From assembly GCA_013399695.1 (NCBI GenBank), contig VXAU01004951.1, positions 2,088,895-2,152,894 on the forward strand: 64,000 nt of DNA, read 5' to 3'. The translations under genes and the position numbers were made by a program. Shown here one piece after another: positions 21,853-64,000 of this stretch. Each line of letters starts with the position of its first letter. The first letter of the stretch is position 1. The notes beneath the pieces were generated by a model. It did not search any database and was not told the DNA's origin. It saw only the letters and a program-made list of their open reading frames with translations. Origin of the DNA: Formicarius rufipectus (taxonomy: Eukaryota > Chordata > Aves > Passeriformes > Formicariidae).

Positions 21853-24465
21853 CTGGCAACAGGGAAAAAGATGGGAAGGAAGCCATTTAGTTTTGGAGCA
21901 GCTGTTTTACAGTGACTTTCCCTGGTAATCACTATCCTTTAAAAAAATCCCTGTCTACATCTGCCACAGTGATCTCACTTTCCTGCTTTCATCAGATAAT
22001 CCCTAAAGGCTTTCTGAAAATTAAAGCTTCAGGACTCACTTAATGAGGGCTTTTAGTGCTACCACAGCTACTCATGCACATTGCTGTCTCACAGCCTGGC
22101 TCTTTACTCTTCCTGTTGTAAAGGTGCTTAGTCCTTATTTAAGGACACTCAACAGGTCACAAGATGGACTATAGAAGAAGGCAGAGTCACTTGTGCACCA
22201 GCGCTATGCTCTGCCCATCAGTGGTAGTGCTGATCTCTGAACTCCTGTCCAACAGTTCTCACCACCCTTCCTGACAGACAAGGCATGTTGATACTGTCTT
22301 CTCTAAACAGACAACTGAGAAGAGAGATAGTCATTAGATAAACCAGGAGGAATGAGAGGGAGAGACAGCAAGTGAATTCCAAACTGTCAAACCATTACCT
22401 CCATTGGGTAATCTGTAGAAGACACAACAAATAAATACTTCAAGTCACAACTCTTCCAACAACTTTTTCCAAATAAACAATAAGCTCTCTCCAAGTGTCA
22501 GGCTCCCCACCTTGGTAAAAGCAGTAAGGCATCTTTGCTTTCACAGGTTTTTTAGGGAGCACTTTTTAGTCAGTTTTGACAGCCAACAGCACTGGCCTAG
22601 AGCACAGAATGAGGAATGGGAGCTAAGCTGCCCAACCAAGCCTGTTCCCACCCCAGCTCTCCCAGATATCTCACCTGTAGTCAGAATAGGCTCCAGGACA
22701 GTAGAACAATGCCACAAATGGAGTTCGGCCCCTACAGATGGTGTGCAAGGTTAGCGTAATCCCATACACAGAGGTGAGCATGAAGAAGGAGAGTGCAAGG
22801 ATGAATGCTTGATGGTTCTGCTCCCCTACACAGCTGTTAATCCTCCAAAAGGAAAGAACAGATTACTTAAAGAAAAGTACCTGGTTCTCTTCCCTCCTCC
22901 AGCTGTCACAGAACCTGATTTCCAAGGTGCTTCCATACAACACAGGGTAAGAACTTTGAAACATGTTCAAAAAAGCTTTATTGCTTTTTATAGAAAAGTT
23001 TTAATTAAAAGTCAATAGACTGGCAGCAGACTGCTTGCCTCAAATTTTTGTCAAGTGTATTCTTTGCTGAGACACGTCAAACCCTACTGCTCCTTGTAGG
23101 GGGCGATCATACTATCATACTCTTGCTCCAGTGCTCCTGCCAGCACTACATGCACACATGCAGTTTTCGGTTCCCTTGCCCCAAGAGAGCACTAATGCAA
23201 GTTAACTGTGGGATTGCTAGTGCTTCACAGACCAAGTTAAAAAAACAAACACAAAACCAAGAAAATCCAAACCCAAAAAAGCCCACACTGATTAAAACCA
23301 GTAGAGAACTAAGGGCAATTCTGATGTAAGCTGTAGAAGTTATCAATTATCAGGTCAAACCACTTAGAATAAACACTAGCTCTAACCGTTCTCTAAAAGG
23401 ATAATACAAAGGTTTTTGTATTCAAAGAATGTCACCAGGTCTTGCACCTAACAGTTCTTGTCAAACAGGGCTTTTGTAAGAAAGGAAGCTAAATTAAAAA
23501 CAGGGGGAACTGAGAGAACAGATATAGCTACAGCAGCGCAAAACCTACCAGACACAGTGATGGTCCAGCCTCCTTACACACCTGCCACAAAGCCGGCAGT
23601 GCCCTGCTCGGGCTGGCCTGACCAGCTGGCATTGAGTGCACCAGTCCTTCTTCACACCTTCTGGTTCGTCAGCTGCCATCCTGCCTTTGGCCTCTCCATT
23701 CACAGCACGACTGCTGGCAGCACCGGAGGTGGCGCTCCCTCTAACACCCTTGCTGGGCAAACCCTGGTGCGATGGCTTCTCGTTGCCTGCTGGGATAGGC
23801 AGATAGCCAGGGTCTTTCTTGGCTCGAGACAGGGCTGCGAGCATAAGAATTAACCCGCATGTGAGAGTGACCACTTGGGAATACTGCACGTGGCCGCGGG
23901 GAACCACCTCCTGGAGGAACACATAGTACATGTAGCCCAAGGAGAAGAGCCCCAGGCTCAAGAAGAAGAGGGTCCGTTCCTTCCTCCGGTGGGTGAGGTA
24001 GTAGTACCAGAGCACCACCACGGGCAGGGACGTCAGGATGATGAGCCCCAGCAGGAAGTGCAAGGAGGCAACGTGGAGGACCACGGGCAGCAGGACGAGC
24101 GGCGGCACGAGGCTCACGTTGATCTTCACGGCCCCCGAGAACCACGGCACCCGCAGCCGGTCCGCGATGGTGTCGGCGATGCTCTCCAGCGCTCCCGGGG
24201 GCAGGGACTTGCACGCCAGCCACCTGCGAGCACATGGGCAGCACAGCCGCCGGCTGGCACCGCGCTGCCCCAGCCCTCCCCGCGCCCTGCCCCGTCCCGC
24301 CGCCGCCTCTCCCTCCCGACAAGTTTCCCTTGGAGCGCGGCGCACCTCCGCTGCCCTCAGGGCGGCCGCAGCGCCGCTAGGAGAGCGTCCCGCAGCCGGG
24401 GCGCGGACATGGAGGTGGAGGGTGGGGGTCGTTGTCGCGTAGCCGGTACCTGTCGCAGCCCTCGT
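21585..24465 (-). CDS. ZDHHC23: ZDHHC23 palmitoyltransferase (5' end lost in assembly gap)
   Basis: Joined minus-strand exons: 24450-24465 (then gap), 23549-24223, 22675-22842 and 21585-21852. They give 374 visible residues, all junctions in phase. ZDHHC23 (NIDD) is a membrane S-acyltransferase that puts palmitate on cysteines; reported partners include neuronal NOS and BK channels. Four hydrophobic segments precede the catalytic domain (starting near [60 protein letters not shown]) and two follow it. The cysteine-rich domain reads [17 protein letters not shown], then [16 protein letters not shown] and [10 protein letters not shown], with the catalytic Cys in DHHC. The protein ends AEDIV, the PDZ ligand that the family uses to bind nNOS. 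The start codon is not visible: only D-EGCDR of the first coding exon remains beside the gap, and human has about 50 residues before it. Confidence 0.96.
21853..22674 (-). other. ZDHHC23 intron
   Basis: About 0.8 kb with no feature recognised. Confidence 0.6.
22675..22842 (-). CDS. ZDHHC23: ZDHHC23 exon with second half of the DHHC domain
   Basis: The acceptor is TTCCTTTTGGAG and the donor TACAG|GTGAGA on the minus strand. One base completes the Trp of DHHCVW; the exon then reads [18 protein letters not shown] and a membrane segment [14 protein letters not shown], and ends [10 protein letters not shown]. Confidence 0.97.
22843..23548 (-). other. ZDHHC23 intron
   Basis: About 0.7 kb, with an A/C-rich low-complexity patch at 23239-23283. 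Nothing else seen. Confidence 0.6.
23549..24223 (-). CDS. ZDHHC23: ZDHHC23 main exon: four membrane segments and start of the DHHC domain
   Basis: The acceptor is ATGTGCTCGCAG and the donor GTCTG|GTAGGT. The 675 bases contribute one base to the Arg codon of EGCDR and two to the Trp after DHHC. It reads [18 protein letters not shown], the hydrophobic helices, the conserved [18 protein letters not shown], and a Ser/Gly/Ala-rich cytosolic linker that looks the least conserved part against human, then the Cys-rich domain. Upper part is GC-rich and belongs to the promoter CpG island. Confidence 0.98.
24450..24465 (-). CDS. ZDHHC23: ZDHHC23 first coding exon, 3' remnant at gap
   Basis: Sixteen bases read on the minus strand as (G)AC GAG GGC TGC GAC AG followed by the donor GTACCG. 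This gives D-E-G-C-D-R, with the Arg codon completed in the next exon; human ZDHHC23 has the same residues at this junction. The rest of the exon is in the unknown bases. Confidence 0.85.
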
Positions 24466-24534
24466 NNNNNNNNNNNNNNNNNNNNNNNNNNNNNNNNNNN
24501 NNNNNNNNNNNNNNNNNNNNNNNNNNNNNNNNNN
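24466..24534. other. Assembly gap (69 N)
   Basis: A run of 69 unknown bases in the GC-rich ZDHHC23 promoter/first exon. If its length were true it could code only about 23 residues, fewer than the roughly 50 expected before EGCDR, so the gap is probably under-sized. Confidence 0.99.
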
Positions 24535-24676
24535 GGGCGCGGGAGGGGGGCGTGGCCTCCGTCCGGCCCCGCCCAACGGGCGCGCCGCGGGGACGGGGCC
24601 GCGCGTGACGCGCCCACACCTGCCTTAAAGGGGCAGCGCAACAGGTGGCACGGCCCGGCGGCGCGGCCACACCGCA

Positions 24677-24726
24677 CCTGTCCTGCACACCTCACACCCC
24701 GCCTCGCCTGCCCTGCACACCTCACA
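24677..24726. repeat. Two 20-base copies spaced 30 bases apart
   Basis: CCTGTCCTGCACACCTCACA at 24677-24696 and CCTGCCCTGCACACCTCACA at 24707-24726 differ by one base. They lie just upstream of the ZDHHC23 promoter. Possibly a local duplication. Confidence 0.75.
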
Positions 24727-24730
24727 TCAC

Positions 24731-25552
24731 CTCACCCCCCCTGCCCAGGCCAGCCACACTCCTGGAATAGATAGTTCCACCCCCGGAAAATCTTCCCCCA
24801 TGCCCAGCAAAGGGTTGTGCCCCAGGACTCCGTGCCAGCAGGACCCCACAGGCACCCTCTCCCCACACAGCTCCCTGGGCTCGCCACACCAAACAGCCAG
24901 TGCTCCAGCCTCACCCCGGGAGGCTGGTGTTTCACTGGCTTTGATTTCTTGTTGTTCGTCTTCTTTCCCCTGAACCTGCTTAGAAGAAGCTTGAGGCGTG
25001 TGAAAAGGTGTTTCATCATCAGTGGGCATACACTGCACTGAAGAGCTGAAGTGCAGCCCTCGGCAGAGGGAAAACACCAAGGGCTGCAATTTCTCTGGGA
25101 GAGCTAGAAACATATGGCAGAAGGCAGACTGCCAAAGCTGGCAGTGTGCAAGAGATATCAAGCCTCTTCCTGTTAATTAATCTTAGGCATATTCATCCTT
25201 AAGATGGTGAGTTGTTTCACAAGGTCCCCATGGCTAAGAAAAAGCATATGAAGACCTGTGGCTGAGAAACCACTACCCTTCTTTTGCTCCAAAATATTCT
25301 TCACTGACAGTCATTTTCTAAATCAACAACAAAAGCTGTGATTCTCTCCAGACAAGCACAGCTCTCTGCTGAGGGTATTCTCCCCACTCTGAAATTTTCA
25401 GATCCATTAGCCAGCAGTACACATGCCCTTGTTCACTCACCACGGCATCTGAGAGCTCTGCACTGGTCATAAGTGAGACTCCCCAGGGCAGAGGGCTGGC
25501 AAGGCTGCCAAGCTATGGGAATGCAGAACCCAGCTTACTTCTTCCACAAACC
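24731..25552. other. Short spacer between GRAMD1C 3' end and ZDHHC23 promoter
   Basis: About 0.8 kb. Long open frames exist on the minus strand (for example 24727-25161) but match nothing I know and lack splice context, so I treat them as chance in GC-rich DNA. No RNA gene seen. Confidence 0.55.
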
Positions 25553-25558
25553 TTTATT
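25553..25558 (-). terminator. GRAMD1C: Candidate GRAMD1C poly(A) signal
   Basis: AATAAA on the minus strand, about 117 bases after the GRAMD1C stop. It would give a very short 3' UTR. The downstream region is only weakly GT-rich. Confidence 0.5.
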
Positions 25559-25674
25559 CTGTGCAGCTTTTGAGCCAAACAGTAGAGTCCAAAGGCAACT
25601 GTTACAATCCCTACCCCACAAGTCCTCACACACATATCTTCTTCTCACGTCTTGAACAAAAAGCTGATGTGGTA

Positions 25675-59424
<33,750 letters not shown>

Positions 59425-62400
59425 CTGCAACAAAGAACAGTAAAAGGTTATGCAAACAGATTTATTTTCAGCCATCAACTGTCTTCATACTGGAAGTGTA
59501 ATTCTACCTTGAAGAACAAACGAACATCAAAAGACCAATAAAGAATAGGTGGTATCTAAATGTGATCATCACTGTAACTCGATGCTTGCTTATGCAAGAG
59601 TATTTAGGATAACATGGGCCAAACTATTCCCTGTATCATGCCAGATGCCAACTACAAGGCATTTCAGTTGTATGATGGCAACCTGTTCTGCTCATAAGGG
59701 GATGAGAGCGCTTCCAGGACTAAATATTCTAACACAGGCTAAATGAAGAGGCAACAAGGCCATAACACAGAGGTGGCAAAGCACATCAAGCCCTCATGGA
59801 GGCTACTAGCTAGACACAAGGACACAACCTAGAACACCAATGTCTACTTGGAGCACCATTTCAGGAACACTACAATGCACTGGATTTTCCACCAGTTGCT
59901 ATAATTAGATCTGTAGGAATAAAGGTAATAGTTTCTTTTAGTAAGAACAAATAGCAGCAACCACCACCACCACATCTTGATTTTCTGATCTGTTCTACAT
60001 TTCACCCCCTATTTAAAGAGATCACTGTTTCTATGATGCATTTAAGATTCAAAGTAGGCAGCAAACTCACAGCACAGAGAACTATCTTGATGGACTTTTA
60101 ACTCCTATTCTTATAAACAAATGTTTCCAGACCTATTCAAATTAACAGCTTCAGTACATTCTCCAGAAAATATTTTGCTGTGAAAGCCCTATTTTCATTT
60201 TGCAGTTATTACAGGGCCATGCTTTCTTTTCTTAAAAGATGTTGGACACTTATTTTAAAGGCCATTCATTTAGCATGGGAGAAGAAAGGAGGCAAAGAAC
60301 TCCTTATGACTGTATAACTTTGCAGGATGTTTAGTAAAAAAACATCTACCGTTCAACACACTTCTGTCACATGTTAATTGGTCGTTACCTTTTCACTGTT
60401 TGTGTCTTTCATTAAAACATACCCAGAACAAAGACAGGCTTATCTTCAGCTTGACGGTCTTCTAATAAACTAGAACAAATACTGGTCCCACCTCCCTAAG
60501 ATTCTCATATTTTCCCTCATTTTTCAGAGGGGACATTTCTGCTTCTTGCAGTTCAGAAGTTCCCCAAACACCACCCTACACTCACATGATGGTCTGTCGC
60601 CTACTTACACATGAGAACGCAGCTTTTAGGCTGCAACAACACAAGTGCTACTGAACATAACACAGGAGAGAGAAAAGTTGCCCTGACTCAGTTCAGCTTT
60701 AAAAAAAAAAAAAAAAAGTTTATTCTATTCATGGTAATAAAAGGTAAGTCCTTATGTCTGACCACTGAGTACATATTTGCTGTCCACTAACGTTCTGAGC
60801 ATTGTAATGCAAAAAAAGCAGTGAGGAATGGAGACAGAAGAGACATCCACTCCTGCCCTTCTGAGAAAACTAAATACAAAAGCTTTGGGTGCAGGTAAAG
60901 GACCACATGTTAAACATGTTCTCTAAGCTGTATACTTCTAGTTATATTCCGTTATTTCTGAGATTATAAAAATAACATTCTTGGAGAGCATATAATCTAT
61001 TGAAGTAGACAGACTGTGGTTTCTCAGTCTTGCCACATCAAGAACTGAAATGCACATTTTTAAGTATTCATCCAAAACAGACATCCAGGAACTGCACTGC
61101 TCTGAAGAAGCTAGTTCTTTGCAATTATCCTGGAAAGAGGCATGGGGGGAAATGACAAAATAACTCACATCTGTAGAGTTTCCACTTGTAGTTCCAGAGA
61201 CCCTATAGTTTACACTCAGTCATACTTCAGTTGACTAAGTCTGAGCTTGTGTTGACAATGGCAACATACAAAGGGATAAGAGAACTGGTCTGCCATGACA
61301 GCAAAAGAGAAGTTGCAATCTCCAAGTCTGATTTATGAAACCATGATTTAGGAAGCAATGCTTTCAAGGAGAAAAGTAGCTTCTCAAACAGGCTGTACAC
61401 AAGAGATAAGAGTCACATGGAAGTTAAACATTTTTGTGGTTATGAGACAAAAGGATTCAGAAGGAAAATAGGAACATCATTGTATCACAGATACATTTAT
61501 ATTAGTGCCTGAATTAGACAGTTCAACAGCTCCAAGAATCCAAACTCAAGATACTGAGTTTTACTTAGAAAGGAATTTTTTCTAGAGCATAAAACTTGCT
61601 ATAGCTTGTCCGAGAAATCCTTGCTGGCATTTAGAAGTGTTGTCATGAGTGACAAACAGACTATAAGAAATCCTCTTATTAATAGCAGATTTCTATTGAA
61701 CTCTTAGGACATTTATGCAGACTCAGCTCTGAATTCTTATCTAATCAGTAGGAAAAGAGTGAGCACACTGAAACTTTTAAACCTTATCTTCTCCCTACTT
61801 TGCATGAAAACAGGCGTACTTAGATCTGTAATTGTTACCTACTCAATATGTGACTTGGTGAGTAAGAGATCCCTCAATGGACTTGGGAAACAACAGAGAC
61901 AATGATAAGGGAAATTACATTTGCCAACAGTGTTATGTGAAGAAAATAAGACTTTTCTACGAATATAGCATCTCTCATAATCATTACTATAATGTCAAAG
62001 ACGTGGCAGCATTTGAAGCAGGCTGCCACCTCTGGATTACAAACTCTAGCACCAAATATTAAAAGAAAAGGCATAAATCAGGTTGTAGTATGACATTTAA
62101 GAGATGAAAACAGCAACTCGTTTTTAATACATACACACTTCTATGTTTAATTATCAGTTCTCAGGCAAACACTTTGCCTGAGGATAATCTTAGGCATTTA
62201 TGGTTATGCTATATTTAAGCACCACAAAAATTAAGTCCAGCCAACCATATATTAGCATTTTCCATCTGAAGCCACAAAATATACCAGAAACCTGTAAAAC
62301 AGCATAAACAGAAAACCATCTTCAGTGACAAACAAACGTCTTACAGAAGACAGTTACGTAAGAACCAGGTACTACTTAGAGAGACACAACCAGTTCTCAT

Positions 62401-64000
62401 GCCTTGTTTAGAAATGGACCAGTCCAACTATATAAAGTCATGTTCCAGAAAAATAAAATATGTAAACTTAAATAGGACTGAGTTATTTATAGGACAAGGG
62501 AAAAAAATAAAAACACAGTTTCCCTTCACATTTACATCTTCAAAGCATGGCCACTGCAAGCAATTTGAGCCTCTTAGCAAACTGCAGAGGAAAATGAAGC
62601 TACACTTTCTTCCAGGAGAATACAGCAAAAATCCTAAACCTTTGGAAATTATTCGATTGCACATATCACTGATCATGAAAATAGTCAATCAACTTCAGCA
62701 GAGTTGTTTGCACGTTTTTTAACCATCACTAATGACAGTAATAATTTTGCATTTACTTTGTTAGTGTTTTCCCTTTGTTTTAAGAAACCACAAAACTCAA
62801 GTTACCTGATAATTTGCATCCCATGCTTTTGACACACAGCTATGAAGACAACAGTTGAGATCACAGGTAAGTTGACCTCACTAGTACAGTACAACTCTGA
62901 TGTCATCTCACTTTAAGAGATGTACACAAGTCTCCCACTGAGCTTCAGTCTTCGTATCAGTTACCAACACATGCTTGGGGTCCCACCATCAAATCAGCCT
63001 GTAAGCAAGCTGCCTGACCTGCTCCTCTTTTATGCTCAGAAGTCTCACTTATGCATCAAAATATGGCCCACGAACACATGGCTTTACTTCTCTGTTTACA
63101 AGCATGTAAATCCATGTCTCTATCTCTAAACCCTTAAGGATCACCTGACATGCTATTCCCCTAAGACAGAGGAGCTTGATTAGTAATTTCCTATGAGGTT
63201 TCTAGACATGTCAAAAACAAATTTGGAGATATTACTAAGGTTAGGATGGAAGTACATTTTAATCCTACACTAGCACGTTAAAACAAATAGTAAATAATCT
63301 GGGAAGAAAAATCCTGCATTTCTACTGAAGAACACATTGCGTTCCTCCTTCTTCAAATTCATCTAAAATCCTTCTTAGCATCAGGAGAAACAAAAAGAAA
63401 ACAGTCTTCAGAAGAATACACAGTCAGACGAGGTTTGACGTTTACATAAGACTACTTCATAGTGCAAATATTCTTTAAACTTATCTGATAAGGGAGGAAG
63501 AAACAAATCAACCCAAAAACAAACAAACAAAAAACCGAGCAAAGCATAGCAACATCCCACTTCTGGTGAGACTAAAGCCTCATTAGGACAGGTGAGAGCC
63601 AAGTTAACAGCCTGGAACAAAAGCTTCATTTAGCAGTGTAAAGCACTTCACATACCATAAAATAAATTCAGGCATACTTACCTACAAACGCAAGAACAAC
63701 GCCAAAGACACGCTGAGACGGTGGTCTCTCTGCTAAGGCTACCTGTAAAAGGTGCCAAGTGCTGACAAGACCTTCCATCAGAGAAACGTGGATCCCACTG
63801 CAGCCATTTCTTCAGTCCACAAAAGTTCATTATGACCATCCATCTAATCTACAGCACACAAGCCACAGCTCTGTTACTTTAAAACTAGAGCTGCAAATGA
63901 CCAAATTTCCCTTTGGAGAAGAATAATATATATATTTTACCTTTTTTAGTTAAAAGTCACTCCTGATGGAAAAATTCATCCTAGCTATGGATAGTTCTTC
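59425..64000 (-). other. GRAMD1C 5' intron region to the window edge
   Basis: No exon carrying the expected N-terminal residues was found, so the first coding exons probably lie beyond 64000. The stretch has an A run (60702-60718), an A/C-rich patch (63511-63535) and an isolated exon-like cassette at 63682-63742. Otherwise nothing is recognised. Confidence 0.5.
63682..63742 (-). other. Exon-like 61-base cassette of unknown status
   Basis: On the minus strand an acceptor (GGCACCTTTTACAG) and a strong donor (GTAG|GTAAGTATG) enclose 61 bases. It is open in two frames, but neither joins in frame to the GRAMD1C exon at 59424, and the phase that would join ends in TAG. It could be a 5' UTR or alternative exon, or a chance pair of splice sites. 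Confidence 0.25.

Larger units (their letters stand above)
24100..24730 (-). promoter_or_regulatory. ZDHHC23: CpG-island promoter region of ZDHHC23
   Basis: GC- and CpG-rich sequence around the first coding exon, in contrast with the AT-rich surroundings. Just upstream of the gap are GC boxes (GGGGCGTGGC, GGCCCCGCCC), a GTGACGCG element at about 24604 and a TTAAAG stretch. The transcription start is not determinable because of the gap and the lack of a clear TATA position. Confidence 0.7.

Noticed and set aside
23741..24322. A 193-codon open frame on the minus strand in another phase of ZDHHC23
   Set aside because: It is a shadow of the main exon; the phase giving the DHHC domain is the real one.
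23875..24774. A 299-codon open frame on the plus strand across the ZDHHC23 promoter
   Set aside because: It is antisense to the proven ZDHHC23 exon, runs through the N gap and owes its length to GC-rich DNA with few stops.
24727..25161. A 144-codon minus-strand open frame between GRAMD1C and ZDHHC23
   Set aside because: First considered as the GRAMD1C last exon, but its residues do not match the family and the true last exon is at 25675-25752.

Overview
The window is vertebrate nuclear DNA, most likely from a bird and probably a songbird. The evidence is long AT-rich introns between short, spliced, strongly conserved exons, a CR1-type LINE 3' fragment at 33734-34268, an endogenous retrovirus LTR beginning TGTCCTGG at the left edge, and many A/C-rich CAAAA-type tracts of a kind common in songbird introns. 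Nothing looks bacterial or viral beyond these old repeats. All calls rest on reading and on recalled human orthologues, not on a search.

Three protein-coding genes are present, in the order and orientation of the human 3q13.31 block. CCDC191 runs on the plus strand: its 3' ten coding exons lie at 2160-12787, a less certain exon lies near 773, and the 5' part lies off the left edge. It ends convergently with ZDHHC23 on the minus strand (four coding exons, 21585-24465), whose first coding exon runs into a 69-base assembly gap. GRAMD1C, also on the minus strand, follows: sixteen coding exons at 25675-59424 give 602 residues. Only the N-terminal piece is missing, about 59 residues by comparison with the human protein. 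All internal exon phases agree, so none of the three genes shows a frameshift or premature stop in the parts seen.

Layout: 1-436 LTR fragment; 437-14020 CCDC191 with its 3' UTR, including a run of about 60 uninterrupted A; 14020-17200 convergent intergenic DNA; 17200-21584 probable ZDHHC23 3' UTR; 21585-24465 ZDHHC23 coding; 24100-24730 CpG-rich ZDHHC23 promoter with the gap; 24730-25550 short spacer; 25550-64000 GRAMD1C. A second strongly CpG-rich block at 48885-49260 sits inside a GRAMD1C intron and is a good candidate for an internal promoter.

The genes are not an operon. CCDC191 encodes a coiled-coil protein with Sfi1-like tryptophan repeats, ZDHHC23 a protein S-palmitoyltransferase ending in a PDZ ligand, and GRAMD1C an ER-anchored sterol transporter (Aster-C). 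I see no novel biological system here. The points most worth following are the internal CpG island, the CCDC191 repeats, the tight GRAMD1C-ZDHHC23 spacing and a few unexplained exon-like or repeat structures.
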